Part shown: piece after piece, positions 9,701 to 17,567 of the stretch
Numbering within the stretch: position 1 is the first letter of the stretch
Layout: every line of letters begins with the position of its first letter
Assembly (NCBI GenBank): GCA_963702705.1
Contig: CAVPDR010000006.1
Span: forward strand, 330,276 to 394,275
DNA: 64,000 nt
Source: VRUE01 sp963702705
GTDB lineage: Bacteria; Actinomycetota; Thermoleophilia; Solirubrobacterales; 70-9
Direction of reading: 5' to 3'
The notes under the pieces: model-generated
The model's input: only the letters and a program-made list of their open reading frames with translations
The model's database searches: none
Told to the model about the DNA's origin: nothing
Made by a program: the position numbers and the translations under genes

Positions 9701-10301
9701 GACCGAAGTGCGGGGGGCGCTGCGGGCCCGGGTCGATTGCAGCCTCGCCGACCTGGCCAACAAGCAGGACGGTTCCTGGGTGACCGTCGGCGGCATCGTC
9801 ACCGATTGCAAGAAGATCCGCACCAAGAGCGGCAGCCAGATGATGTTCGCCACCCTCGACGACGTCGAGGGCCAGGTCGAGCTGCTGGTCTTCAAGGCCG
9901 ACCAGGCCGAGAGCGCCGGGGTGATCGCGCCCGATGCGATCGTCGTCGTTCGTGGCCGTCTCGACCACAAGGACCGCGGCGAGACCAAGCTCGTCGTGCA
10001 GGAGGCGGAGCGCTTCGAACCCGACGCGGCGGAGATCGCCGCCGCTCCGGCGGTCGCGGTTGCTCACACCGGCCCCTTTGAGGTTCCGGTCGATGCCGGC
10101 ACGCTCTCCGACTCGCTGCTCGAGGAACTGAAGTCGGTGCTCGAGCACCACAAGGGCGATACAGAGGTGCACCTGGCGGTTCGCAACGGCAGCGGCGAGA
10201 CAACCGTGCTGCAATGCGGCGAGGGCTTCCGCGTGCGTCCCTCGGGCCGGCTTCAGAGCGAGCTGGATCACGTTCTCGGCGCCGCCGCACTGGCCGCCTG
10301 A
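6759..10301 (+). CDS. dnaE: DNA polymerase III alpha subunit
   Basis: This 1180-residue protein is the replicative polymerase catalytic subunit. The N-terminal PHP domain starts with HLHAHSEYSLLDG (14-26). The polymerase palm carries two catalytic Asp in PDIDIDF (about 404-410) and a third in LKMDFLGLRNLD (about 575-586). A helix-hairpin-helix region and a C-terminal OB fold (about 985-1085) follow. The length and single PHP/OB layout match DnaE1 and not PolC or the shorter DnaE2. The stop lies inside a palindrome arm (10296-10400). Confidence 0.97.
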   Translation: MIDCPIVSNPSAVHLHAHSEYSLLDGACKIDAMAARAAEMGQPALGLTDHGVMNGAIDLFKACKKHGIKPIAGFEAYFVDDVKTLKEKPKYERNHLTLLAETDAGLANLVKLTSAGFLEGFSRGKANVDMEMLAAHAEGVIVLTGCLQSRFCRRLIEERPDDARAHLDDLIQAFGPEQVYFEVQKNGIAEQDKANEGIVRFARELGRPLVGTADVHYLRREDFDNHAALLCVQTKSTLEAPKMSFDTNEFYLKDSGEMTASFAEWPEAVPTTLEIAERCNAEVELGKLLLPRYPTPDGEEPEGMLRRIAEEGLRVRYGDPLPAEAVERMEFELGVIEEMGFPSYFLIVWDFVRYAKDNGIAVGPGRGSAAGSIVAYALTITDIDPLAEDLLFERFLNPGRKSMPDIDIDFSVRGRERMIRYVADKYGRESVAQIITFGKMAPRAATRDAARVLGFDYGTGDRLAKQIPEPIMGRSPSFEECLKSGQELKKTYDAEPDAKKIIDVAQGLEGIIRNNSIHAAAVVIADRPLQEVVPLQLAEDKTAPAPASGSGKAERQYKIVTQYSMGPIEEIGLLKMDFLGLRNLDVIEDAIDIIRRSRGEEVDMDAIPIDDAKTYEMLARGDSTGVFQFESEGMRDALRKVGPTEFSDLVALGALYRPGAMAYIPAYAKGKKDPSTVRYPDPRLRAITEETHGCVVYQEQLMAIAREMAGFSGAEADDLRKAIGKKKRELMATMKDKFMQGLAESNTAPNVARDLWKLNEAAADYSFNKSHAACYGLISYRTAYLKANYPAEYMAAVISSVMNTKDKVPFFVNRCEEMGIEVLPPDVNSSDHSFVVSENAIRFGLDAVKNVGHAAVEAILRAREDAPIASIWDFCERVDSRAVNKRAIECLVKCGALDSTQATRRGMLEALPAAQAAGQKAQEDAQLGQGSIFDFGDEADAGAHATQAHHRPPISAEEFERAELLAMEKETLGTYLSSHPLTEVRGALRARVDCSLADLANKQDGSWVTVGGIVTDCKKIRTKSGSQMMFATLDDVEGQVELLVFKADQAESAGVIAPDAIVVVRGRLDHKDRGETKLVVQEAERFEPDAAEIAAAPAVAVAHTGPFEVPVDAGTLSDSLLEELKSVLEHHKGDTEVHLAVRNGSGETTVLQCGEGFRVRPSGRLQSELDHVLGAAALAA

Positions 10302-10400
10302 CCGCTGCAAACCGGCGTATTTCGGAGTCCTCGGTCGCTTGCGTGCGGAGCACGCCGCGCTCCCTGCGTCCGCCGAATTGCTTGGTTTTCGCGGTCAGGC
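10296..10400. repeat. Palindromic element J (family 3), at the end of dnaE
   Basis: The arms GCCTGACCGC (10296-10305) and GCGGTCAGGC (10391-10400) are exact reverse complements and continue imperfectly inward through AAACC/GGTTTT. The left arm contains the dnaE stop codon. The core at 10311-10371 recurs at 51906-51966: the last 40 positions match at 37, with an upstream ACCGGCG block at the same spacing. The core holds a GCGTGC-GGA-GCACGC hairpin, and one difference between copies falls in its loop. Confidence 0.75.
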
Positions 10401-10405
10401 ATCCG

Positions 10406-10411
10406 TAGACT
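10406..10411 (+). promoter_or_regulatory. Putative leaderless promoter -10 box for the Cys-rich gene
   Basis: TAGACT lies 6 nt before the ATG at 10418, and no Shine-Dalgarno sequence is visible, as expected for a leaderless transcript. Confidence 0.5.
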
Positions 10412-10417
10412 TCATGC

Positions 10418-10792
10418 ATGCCAGCTACGCGCCAGAAGGTCGGCGAGTGTCGCCAGTGCCGCTCCTTCTGCGACAAGATGGTCGAGCCGCGCGGCTGCGT
10501 TGAAATGCGCTGCCGCTACCTCTACAGCTTCGTCGACATGCTCAGCGGCAGCCAGTACGTCGGTTGCATGCAGGATGTCTTTACGGCGAAGGTCGACCTC
10601 GAGGCCGTCCTGCAGCCCGGCGGTTTCGGTGGGGTGAAGATGACCGGCGAGGCGCTGCCGCACTGCCAGTTCGCGGTCGAGCGGGCTTACGAGGGCAGCG
10701 GCGAGTCCTACGACTGCGTAAACCGACGTTTCTTCGATTGCGCTGACGAAAGCCCCGAGGGAATCAGGGCTTTCGACTTGCGCGACGTCTGA
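10418..10792 (+). CDS. Cys-rich protein of unknown function
   Basis: This 124-residue soluble protein has no signal peptide. Its N-terminal part has four or five cysteines (GECRQCRSFC, GCVEMRC, VGCM), which suggests metal binding or a disulfide/redox role. There are three more near the C-terminus (HCQF, DCVN, FDCADE). The frame has normal GC-rich third positions and a leaderless-type promoter box. I do not recognise the family. It stands alone between dnaE and an acyl-CoA dehydrogenase. Confidence 0.7.
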   Translation: MPATRQKVGECRQCRSFCDKMVEPRGCVEMRCRYLYSFVDMLSGSQYVGCMQDVFTAKVDLEAVLQPGGFGGVKMTGEALPHCQFAVERAYEGSGESYDCVNRRFFDCADESPEGIRAFDLRDV

Positions 10793-10824
10793 TTTCAACC
10801 TTCAGAGCACGCCATGTTTACGTG

Positions 10825-10830
10825 TAGAAT
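10825..10830 (+). promoter_or_regulatory. Putative leaderless promoter -10 box for the acyl-CoA dehydrogenase
   Basis: TAGAAT ends 8 nt before the ATG at 10839; there is no ribosome-binding site between them. Confidence 0.5.
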
Positions 10831-10838
10831 CGCGCGCC

Positions 10839-12134
10839 ATGACAGAGAATTCGGCGGTTGCAGAGACGGACGTGCCGGTGGCTGAGGCGACTGCCGGGGA
10901 CGGGGACCAGGGTGCCCAGGGCCCCAAGTTCACGCTTGAGCTGAACCAGGACCAGAAGGACATCCGCGAGTGGGTCCACGGCTTCGCCGAGGGGGTCGTC
11001 CGGCCCGCCGCCGCGGAATGGGACGAGCGCGAGGAGACGCCCTGGCCGGTGATCCAGGAGGCCGCCAAGATCGGCCTCTACAGCTTCGAAGCGCTGGGCC
11101 AGTTCTGGGCCGACGAGACCGGCCTGACCCTGCCGATCGCCAATGAGGAGCTCTTCTGGGGCGACGCCGGCATCGGCATGGCGATCATGGGGACCTCTTT
11201 GGCGGTCGCTGCGATCTTCGGGCAGGGAACTCCGGAGCAGATGGGCGAGTGGATCCCGCAGTGCTTCGGCAGCGCGGACGATCCCAAGGTCGCCGCTTTC
11301 TGCGCGTCGGAGCCGGACGCGGGCTCCGACGTCTCGGCGATTCGCACCACCGCCAAGTACGACGAGGCGACCGACGAGTGGGTGATCAACGGCCAGAAGG
11401 CCTGGGCGACCAACGGCGGCATCGCCGACGTCCACGTCGTCATCGCCAGCGTCGATCGCGAGCTGCGCTCGCGCGGCCACGCCGCCTTCGTCATCCCACC
11501 CGGAACAAAGGGCTGCGAGCAGGGCGCCAAGGTCAAGAAGCACGGCCTGCGCGCCTCGCACACCGCCGACGTCCACCTCGATGACTGCCGCGTTCCCGGC
11601 TCCTGCCTGCTCGGCGGCAAAGAGAAGCTCGACGAGCGCCTCGCCCGCGTGCGCGAGGGCAAGCGCTCGAAGTCGCAGGCGGCGATGCAGACCTTCGAGG
11701 CGAGCCGCCCGACGGTCGGCGCGCAGGCGCTCGGCATCGCCCGCGCCGCCTATGAGTACGCGCTCGAGTACGCCAAAGAGCGCAAGCAGTTCGGCCGCGC
11801 GATCGTCGAGAACCAGGCGATCGCCTTCACCCTGGCTGACATGAAGCTCGAGATCGACGCCGCCCGGCTGCTCGTCTGGCGCGCCGCCTGGATGGGGCGC
11901 AACGGCCAGAAATTCGAAAACGCCGAGGGCTCGATGTCGAAGCTGAAGGCCGGCGAGGTCGCCGTCTGGGCAACCGAGCGGGCGATCCAGATCCTCGGCG
12001 GCAACGGTTACACCCGCGAGTTCCCGGTCGAGCGGATGCACCGCGACGCCAAGATCTACACGATCTTCGAGGGCACCTCAGAGATTCAGCGCCTGGTCAT
12101 CTCGCGCGCGATCTCCGGTGTCCACGTTCAGTAG
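10839..12134 (+). CDS. Acyl-CoA dehydrogenase
   Basis: This 431-residue FAD flavoprotein oxidises an acyl-CoA to the 2-enoyl-CoA. It has the family's N-terminal helical domain, the middle beta domain (AFCASEPDAGSDVSAI, WVINGQKAWATNG) and the C-terminal helical domain. The catalytic base is Glu411 in TIFEGTSEIQRLVI, as in medium- and short-chain dehydrogenases. A disordered acidic N-terminal extension of about 30 residues precedes the fold. No other beta-oxidation gene is adjacent, so chain-length preference is unknown. Confidence 0.93.
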   Translation: MTENSAVAETDVPVAEATAGDGDQGAQGPKFTLELNQDQKDIREWVHGFAEGVVRPAAAEWDEREETPWPVIQEAAKIGLYSFEALGQFWADETGLTLPIANEELFWGDAGIGMAIMGTSLAVAAIFGQGTPEQMGEWIPQCFGSADDPKVAAFCASEPDAGSDVSAIRTTAKYDEATDEWVINGQKAWATNGGIADVHVVIASVDRELRSRGHAAFVIPPGTKGCEQGAKVKKHGLRASHTADVHLDDCRVPGSCLLGGKEKLDERLARVREGKRSKSQAAMQTFEASRPTVGAQALGIARAAYEYALEYAKERKQFGRAIVENQAIAFTLADMKLEIDAARLLVWRAAWMGRNGQKFENAEGSMSKLKAGEVAVWATERAIQILGGNGYTREFPVERMHRDAKIYTIFEGTSEIQRLVISRAISGVHVQ

Positions 12135-12161
12135 CTGACGACAGGTTGACGGCGGGAGAGC

Positions 12162-12183
12162 GGGGGCCGCGCAAGCGGTCCCC
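12162..12183. terminator. Bidirectional hairpin between convergent genes
   Basis: GGGGGCCGC (12162-12170), a GCAA tetraloop, then GCGGTCCCC (12175-12183) form a 9-bp stem with one G-T pair. It sits between the acyl-CoA dehydrogenase stop and the nfo stop. There is no T-tract, so termination is inferred from position and stem strength. Confidence 0.5.
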
Positions 12184-12193
12184 GTCGCCTGCC

Positions 12194-13057
12194 TCAGCGC
12201 TCGCGGCGCTTGAGGCCGGTTTGGCGGAGGCGCTTGGCTGCTGTTACTTCTTTGCGGTCCGCGCCTTTCTTTGCTGGGCCAGGGGTCTCGAGGGTTGCCG
12301 GCAGACCCTCGAAACGGGGCTCGGAGAGGAAGGCGGCGAGGCCCTGTTTGCCCATCTCGCCCTTGCCCAGGTTGGCGTGGCGGTCGCGGCAGGAACCGAG
12401 CGGAGCAGCGGCATCGTTTACGTGGAGGCACTGGAGGCGGGCCAGCCCCACCTTCTTGTCGGCTTCGTCGACGACGGCGGACAGGTGCTCCTCGTCGGTG
12501 ATGTCGTAGCCCTGCACGAAGAGGTGGCAGGAATCGAGGCAGAGGCCGAGGCGCTCGCCGCTGCCGGCCAGCTCGATCAGCTCGGCGGTCTGGTCGAAGT
12601 CGCGGCCGAGCAGCCCCTTGTGGCCGGCGGTCTGCTCGAGCAGGAGCGGGCAGCGGTCGCTGTCTTTGAGCGCTGCGGCGATTGTCTTGCCGGCCCGTTT
12701 CATCGACGGTCCCAGTGGCTCTTTGACCTGGGCTCCGGGGTGGAGGACAACTCCTGCCGCCCCGATTTCGTCGCCGATCCGCAGCGCGTGGGTGAGCGAA
12801 GCCTGCGACTTATTGCGCAGCTCTTTGTCCTTGGAGGCGCAGTTGATCAGGTAGACGGCGTGGATCACCACCGCTTCGACCGGTGAATCCGCCATCGCTT
12901 CTTTGAAGGCGGCGAAGTCTTCCGGCCCGTATTTCGTCGGCCGCCACATCCGCGGGCTCTGGTTGAAGATCTGAATCGATTCGCAGCCGCGTTCGGCACC
13001 GCTCTCGATCGCCTTGTCAAGGCCGCCAGATGTGGAGACATGCGCGCCAATCAGCAT
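12194..13057 (-). CDS. nfo: Deoxyribonuclease IV (AP endonuclease, Nfo family)
   Basis: This 287-residue TIM-barrel enzyme cleaves DNA 5' of abasic sites in base-excision repair. It starts MLIGAHVSTSGGLDKAIE. It has the zinc-ligand segments VIHAVYLIN, VLHPGAQ, LLLEQTAGH, LCLDSCHLF and LHVNDAAAPLGSCRDRHANLG. Length is normal. It is convergent with the acyl-CoA dehydrogenase. A TAGGAT box lies 9 nt before the ATG. Confidence 0.95.
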   Translation of the reverse strand: MLIGAHVSTSGGLDKAIESGAERGCESIQIFNQSPRMWRPTKYGPEDFAAFKEAMADSPVEAVVIHAVYLINCASKDKELRNKSQASLTHALRIGDEIGAAGVVLHPGAQVKEPLGPSMKRAGKTIAAALKDSDRCPLLLEQTAGHKGLLGRDFDQTAELIELAGSGERLGLCLDSCHLFVQGYDITDEEHLSAVVDEADKKVGLARLQCLHVNDAAAPLGSCRDRHANLGKGEMGKQGLAAFLSEPRFEGLPATLETPGPAKKGADRKEVTAAKRLRQTGLKRRER

Positions 13058-13161
13058 GGTTTCCGCATCCTATGGATGGGCTTTGGCTTGAGCTACCCTC
13101 CGGGTCTTAATCAAGGGTGTGCTCGACGGGCCTGCTTCGGCGGGTCCGTTCCATGTTCATC

Positions 13162-13167
13162 TAGATT
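13162..13167 (+). promoter_or_regulatory. Putative leaderless promoter -10 box for gltX
   Basis: TAGATT ends 6 nt before the GTG at 13174, with no Shine-Dalgarno sequence, which also supports that start codon. Confidence 0.5.
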
Positions 13168-13173
13168 GCTCCC

Positions 13174-14541
13174 GTGTCCGACGACTCCCCACTCCGCCTC
13201 CGCTTCGCCCCGTCGCCCACCGGGGCACTGCACATTGGCGGTGCCAGGACGGCTCTCTACAACTGGCTTGCGGCGCGCCACGGGGGTGGTGAGCTCGTGC
13301 TGCGGATCGAGGACACCGATCGGGAGCGCTCTACGGCTGAGAACGTCGAGCAGATTCTCGATGCGCTGCGCTGGCTCGAGCTGGACTGGGATGAGGGGCC
13401 GATATCGCAGGCCTCGCGGGCTGAGCGGCACGCCGAGGCGTTGCGGCAGCTACTCGACTCCGGCGCTGCCTATCGCGATTCGGCGACCGCCAAGGAGGTC
13501 GAGGCCTGGAAGGCCGAGCACGGGGCGGATCGCGGCTACCGCGGCGAGCCGGTCGATGCGCCCGGAGCGGCCGTGCGGCTGCGGGTGCCGGAGGCGGGGG
13601 AGACGGTGGTCCACGACCTGATCCGCGGGCCGGTCAGCTTCCCCAACCGCAGTTACGACGACTTCGTCATCGCCCGCGGCGACGACTCGGTGCTCTACAA
13701 CTTCGCCGTCGCCGTCGACGACGCCGAGATGGGGGTCACCGAGGTGGTCCGCGGCGACGACCACCTCTCCAACACGCCGAAGCAGCTACTGGTCCTCAAG
13801 GCGCTTGGTCACGAGCCCCCTCGCTACGCGCATTTGCCGCTGCTGCACGGTCCCGACGGCAAGAAGCTCTCCAAGCGTCACGGCGCGGCCTCTGTGCAGG
13901 AGCTCCGCGAAGCGGGATACCTGCCGGCGGCGGTCCGCAATTACCTGGCGCTGCTCGGCTGGGGGACCGACGACGACACCACGCTGATGTCGACCGAGGA
14001 GCTGGTCCGGCGCTTCCGGGTCGAGGACGTCGGCAAGTCGGCGGCGATCTTCGACGAGAAGAAGCTGCGCTGGGTCAACGGGCGCTTCATGCGCGAGCTC
14101 TCCCTCGACGAGTACACGGCGGCGGTCGCCCTTCATCTCGGCCGCGAGGCCGATGAGCGGCTGCGCGAAGCCTGTGCGATCGCGCAGGAGAAAGCCCAGA
14201 CGCTCGACGAGGTCTGGGCGCTGATCGGCTTCCTCTTCGAGTCCCCCGCCGACGACGAGAAAGCGTGGCGCAAGGTGATGGTCGACGGGGCGCTGCCGGC
14301 GCTCGAGGCCGCACGGACCGCGCTTGCCGAGGCAAGCGACTTCGACTCGGAGGCGGTGGAGGCGGCGCTGACGCCCTTGCCCGATCGCCTCGGGGCCAAG
14401 CCGGGAAAGGTGTATCAGCCGATCCGGGTCGCGATCACCGGCACCTCTGTCTCCCCGGGGATCTTCGAGTCCCTGGCCGTGCTCGGGCGCGAGAAATCGC
14501 TCTACCGCATCGACGCGGCCCTCGCTCGTCTCCGTTCCTGA
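13174..14541 (+). CDS. gltX: Glutamate-tRNA ligase
   Basis: This 455-residue class I aminoacyl-tRNA synthetase charges tRNA-Glu (and possibly tRNA-Gln, because gatCAB is present at 26334-29501). The HIGH-type motif is PTGALHIGGARTALYN (15-30) and the KMSKS-type motif is DGKKLSKRHGA (about 226-236). The GTG start has a -10-like box 6 nt upstream, and the protein begins right before the conserved RFAPSPTG. It is somewhat shorter than E. coli GltX but complete. Confidence 0.95.
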   Translation: MSDDSPLRLRFAPSPTGALHIGGARTALYNWLAARHGGGELVLRIEDTDRERSTAENVEQILDALRWLELDWDEGPISQASRAERHAEALRQLLDSGAAYRDSATAKEVEAWKAEHGADRGYRGEPVDAPGAAVRLRVPEAGETVVHDLIRGPVSFPNRSYDDFVIARGDDSVLYNFAVAVDDAEMGVTEVVRGDDHLSNTPKQLLVLKALGHEPPRYAHLPLLHGPDGKKLSKRHGAASVQELREAGYLPAAVRNYLALLGWGTDDDTTLMSTEELVRRFRVEDVGKSAAIFDEKKLRWVNGRFMRELSLDEYTAAVALHLGREADERLREACAIAQEKAQTLDEVWALIGFLFESPADDEKAWRKVMVDGALPALEAARTALAEASDFDSEAVEAALTPLPDRLGAKPGKVYQPIRVAITGTSVSPGIFESLAVLGREKSLYRIDAALARLRS

Positions 14542-14663
14542 CGGCCAATCGGCACCGGCTCGCCCATCCCAATTGGACAACTGATTTCCATCACGACCCT
14601 AATTTTGGGGATATCGGGGCTAAACCGTGCGTCCTTCGATGCCGATGAGGCAAGCGAAGGGCG

Positions 14664-15743
14664 ATGGAGACGACAAAGCCACAGAGCAATGGGAGGGTCC
14701 GGGTTGACGAGGCACGGCGCAAGGAGGCCAATGCCAAGCCGGCCCCGGGGGCTCGTCTAGCCGCAGCCTTTGAGGCGGTCGAGAAATTCCCGGTCCTGCT
14801 GGAGTCGAGGGCGCGTGTGATGGGCGCCGCGACCGCCGAGACGGCCCGCATCGGTGAGCTGGTCGAGACGGTCGAGTCCGATGTCGGCCTCGCGATCGCG
14901 GTATTGCGCTTCGCCAACCGCAGCGTCGGCGGCAGCGTCGGCAGCGTCCCGGCCGCGATCGAGGTGCTCAAGCCCTCCGGCGTCCTGGCGATCGCCGGCA
15001 CCGCCCCCGTCTATGACTTCTTCGAGCCCAACGGCGGCCGCGAGATGCGCCCCGAGCGCTTCCGCGTCCACGCCCTCGCCACCCAGCAGGCGGCCGACGA
15101 GATCGGTCGCGCCGTCGGTTGGGAGGATCGCGATGAGCTGGCCGTTGCCGCGCTCCTGCACGACGTCGGGCGCCTCGTCATCGCCAACCTGCATCCGGGC
15201 GACAGGGGCCACCTCGACGCCACGATCAAGGCCCCCGAGCAGCGCCTGCGCGAGGAACGCGACCGGCTTGGCATCGACCACGCGCTCGTCGGCGGCGTGC
15301 TCGCCCGGCGCTGGAACGTGCCGCAGCGGATCGCGGTCGCGATCGAGCGCCACCATGCCGACGACGCCGAAGGCCTGGCGGCGATGGTCGCGGCGGCGGA
15401 CATGGTTGCCCACTACAGCCAGGGTGAGATGGTCTCCCCCGAGCGGCTGCACGCGGTTGCCAAGCGCTGTGGCCTCGGCCCCGACGGCCTGCGGTCGCTT
15501 CTCTACGAGCTTCCCTATGTCCGCAACGACGTCTCGCGTGTGTCGGAGCCCTGTCCGCTCTCGGCCCGCGAGCTCGATGTCCTCCGCCACCTCTCCGAGG
15601 GCATGGTCTACAAGCAGATCGCGGGCGAGATGCAGCTCTCGGTCTCGACCATCCGCACCCACCTGCACAACGTCTACGGCAAGATCGGCGCCGTCGACCG
15701 CGCCCAAGCTGTCCTTACGGCCCGCGACCGCGGCTGGATCTAG
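14664..15743 (+). CDS. HDOD-domain protein with a C-terminal LuxR-type HTH
   Basis: This 359-residue regulator joins an HDOD domain (about 28-260) to a LuxR/NarL DNA-binding domain (about 290-359, LSARELDVLRHLSEG and STIRTHLHNVYGKI). HDOD domains are degenerate HD folds, but here LLHDVGRLV and IERHHADD keep HD-like metal ligands, so some phosphohydrolase or nucleotide-binding role is possible. There is no receiver domain. It converges on the LuxR response regulator at 15752 with an 8-nt gap. The partner signal and targets are unknown. Confidence 0.8.
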   Translation: METTKPQSNGRVRVDEARRKEANAKPAPGARLAAAFEAVEKFPVLLESRARVMGAATAETARIGELVETVESDVGLAIAVLRFANRSVGGSVGSVPAAIEVLKPSGVLAIAGTAPVYDFFEPNGGREMRPERFRVHALATQQAADEIGRAVGWEDRDELAVAALLHDVGRLVIANLHPGDRGHLDATIKAPEQRLREERDRLGIDHALVGGVLARRWNVPQRIAVAIERHHADDAEGLAAMVAAADMVAHYSQGEMVSPERLHAVAKRCGLGPDGLRSLLYELPYVRNDVSRVSEPCPLSARELDVLRHLSEGMVYKQIAGEMQLSVSTIRTHLHNVYGKIGAVDRAQAVLTARDRGWI

Positions 15744-15751
15744 TCTCCGCC

Positions 15752-16432
15752 TTACTCGATCAGGGACTCGCGCAGGGCGATCGCGACGGCGTGCGTGCGG
15801 TTTCTCGCGCCGAGCCGGGCCAGGGCGTTCTTGGTGTGGGTCTTGATCGTTTCTTCGCTGAGGTCGAGCTCGTGGGCGGCGACCGTGGTCGATTCGCCGT
15901 TGGCAAGCAACTGGAGGATTTCGCGCTGGCGCTTGGTCAGCTTGCCGCGACTGCCGCGCGGCGGTACCGCCGGGTCGATGAAGCGTTCCTGGGCGAGCGC
16001 TGCCTGCACGGCCTGCTCGAGCAGCTCGGCCCCGGCGGTGCGGGAGACGTAGGCGCTCGCTCCCGCCTGCATCGCGGCGCTCGCCAGGTGGCGCTCGGCG
16101 CGGTCGCCGTGAGCGACGATTCCCATGCCCGGTTCGGTCCTGAGCAGGGCCCGGATCGCCTCGGTTGCTCCGATCGGATCGGCCTGAGGGCCTCCGGACC
16201 CGCGACGCATGTCGAGGACGGCGACGTCGAAGCTGCCGATGTCACGGACCAGCTCGACCGCTTCATGGCGGTTGCTCGCCTCCTGGATCTCGAAGCTGCC
16301 CTGGAGAACCCGGCGCACGCCAAGGCGGACGATCGGATGGCCGTCGATGACTAGGCACTGTGGACGCTCGGTCAGGACTGTTCCGATATTCGGGGGTTCG
16401 GCGATGGCTCCATCGTCAGCCCTGGAGCCCAA
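15752..16432 (-). CDS. LuxR/NarL-family response regulator with an atypical receiver
   Basis: This 226-residue protein has a receiver domain (about 24-140) and a LuxR HTH (about 160-226, LTKRQREILQLLANGEST, ETIKTHTKNALARL). The phosphoacceptor Asp74 is kept in VAVLDMRRG. However, the second acidic metal ligand is Gly (VIDGHP, not VDDHP) and the usual Lys is Arg (AYVSRTAG), so phosphorylation may be weak or lost. No cognate kinase is nearby. The TTG start has a TAGGAT box 6 nt upstream; a later ATG or GTG is not excluded. Confidence 0.83.
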   Translation of the reverse strand: MGSRADDGAIAEPPNIGTVLTERPQCLVIDGHPIVRLGVRRVLQGSFEIQEASNRHEAVELVRDIGSFDVAVLDMRRGSGGPQADPIGATEAIRALLRTEPGMGIVAHGDRAERHLASAAMQAGASAYVSRTAGAELLEQAVQAALAQERFIDPAVPPRGSRGKLTKRQREILQLLANGESTTVAAHELDLSEETIKTHTKNALARLGARNRTHAVAIALRESLIE

Positions 16433-16481
16433 GGTCCGATCCTAACCCAGCCGGGTCCGGGCGGTGCGGTAGAAAGCTCTC

Positions 16482-16880
16482 GTGATCTCGATTACCTCAA
16501 AGTCGCGCTACGCCGTGGTGGCGATGGCGGAGCTGGCGCGCTCGGGAGAGCGACCGGTCCCGATCAAGGAGCTGGCCGAGCGCCGCGGCATCCCCGAGCA
16601 GTTCCTCGAGCAGCTCTTCTCGACCCTGCGCCGCGGTGGCCTGCTGACCAGCCACCGCGGGATGAAAGGCGGCTACACGCTCTCCCGCCCGGCCGAGGAG
16701 ATCACCGTGCTCGAGGTCGTCCAGGCCCTCGACGGCAAGGTCGGCCAAGAGGCAGACGAGGCCGGCGGCATCTGGGCCGAGGGCGTAACCGCCCTGCGCA
16801 AGGTCTTCGGCCAGACCACGATCGCCGAAGTAGCCCGCCGCGAGGCCGAGGCCGCGGGCTCGGGCATGTACTTCATCTAG
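16482..16880 (+). CDS. Rrf2-family transcriptional regulator without Fe-S cysteines
   Basis: This 132-residue winged-helix regulator has the Rrf2 signature: SRYAVVAMAELA, IPEQFLEQLFSTLRRGGLL, SHRGMKGGYTLSRP. It contains no cysteine, so it cannot bind the Fe-S cluster of IscR or NsrR. This fits the CymR subtype, which controls cysteine metabolism with CysK as partner. The presence of cysK-cysE about 700 bp downstream supports that role by inference. GTG start with TAGAAA 6 nt upstream. Confidence 0.85.
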   Translation: MISITSKSRYAVVAMAELARSGERPVPIKELAERRGIPEQFLEQLFSTLRRGGLLTSHRGMKGGYTLSRPAEEITVLEVVQALDGKVGQEADEAGGIWAEGVTALRKVFGQTTIAEVARREAEAAGSGMYFI

Positions 16881-16905
16881 ATCGGGCCGCATCGCTACTG
16901 CGATT

Positions 16906-16925
16906 CCGCTTTATCAAGCGGTTTT
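16906..16925 (+). terminator. Rho-independent terminator after the Rrf2 gene
   Basis: CCGCTT-TATC-AAGCGG followed directly by TTTT forms a 6-bp stem with a tetraloop and a short T-run, 26 nt after the Rrf2 stop. Confidence 0.65.
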
Positions 16926-17027
16926 CGTCCGGCTGAATCCGGCCATATCCGGGCGTACTGGCGCACAACCGGCGCATCACGCCGCCGAAACGTTTCCGCC
17001 GCATCGAGGGCTACCGCCGCTCGACTA

Positions 17028-17222
17028 ATGAAAGGCACGCTGAATCAGAAGAAGGCGATCAAGTTGCTGAAGGAAAACGGCTGGACGCAGGCTCGTGGCG
17101 GCAAGCACCAGGTCAAGATGACCAAGCCCGGCTGTCGCCCGATCACGCTCCCCCAGCACAAGGGGCGCGACTACCCAACCGGCCTGGCCCAGGCGATTCT
17201 CAAACAGGCAGAGCTAAGATGA
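17028..17222 (+). CDS. hicA: HicA-type mRNA interferase toxin
   Basis: This 64-residue dsRBD-like small protein matches HicA: a helix (KKAIKLLKENGW), the strand ending in a conserved His (GGKHQVKM, His27) and the closing strand/helix KGRDYPTGLAQAILKQA. HicA toxins cleave mRNA through that His. The toxin precedes its antitoxin by 13 nt, the usual HicAB order. Confidence 0.82.
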   Translation: MKGTLNQKKAIKLLKENGWTQARGGKHQVKMTKPGCRPITLPQHKGRDYPTGLAQAILKQAELR

Positions 17223-17235
17223 AGGAACTTCACTT

Positions 17236-17451
17236 ATGGAGCTAACCGCGCGTATCCATATCGAGGACGACAGCTACTGGGCGGACGTTCCAGAGTTGCC
17301 CGGCTGCTTCGCGTCCGGGGACACTCTTGACGAGCTTTTCGAATCGCTGCAAGAGGGAGTCGCGCTCTATCTCGCCGATGAAGGTGGGGAGAGCGGCCCG
17401 CTGCACGTTGCCACCGCGACGTTGACGGATCGCCCGCTGGCAGCTGCGTAG
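17236..17451 (+). CDS. hicB: HicB-type antitoxin, short form
   Basis: This 71-residue protein has the HicB partial RNase H-like fold (YWADVPELPGCFASGDTLDELFESLQEGVALYL) and would bind and neutralise the adjacent HicA. It lacks the C-terminal DNA-binding domain of longer HicB proteins, so autoregulation by HicB alone is unlikely. It has an AAGGA Shine-Dalgarno element. Confidence 0.8.
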   Translation: MELTARIHIEDDSYWADVPELPGCFASGDTLDELFESLQEGVALYLADEGGESGPLHVATATLTDRPLAAA

Positions 17452-17567
17452 CAACGCCGATCGAGGGATCGGGCGAGGAGCTGCCTGCCATTTCGCCGAC
17501 GCCAGTTCGCGTCACCTACCGTCGAGCGTCTGGCGCATTGGCGCGTCTGGCGCACTACGCTGCCCGA

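Noticed and set aside
5346..10310. A 1654-codon open frame on the minus strand
   Set aside because: It is the antisense shadow of dnaE and neighbours; its composition (His/Asp/Gly/Leu-rich, no domains) is what GC-rich genes give on the opposite strand.
12146..12886. A plus-strand 246-codon open frame
   Set aside because: Antisense to nfo, whose catalytic motifs are intact on the minus strand.
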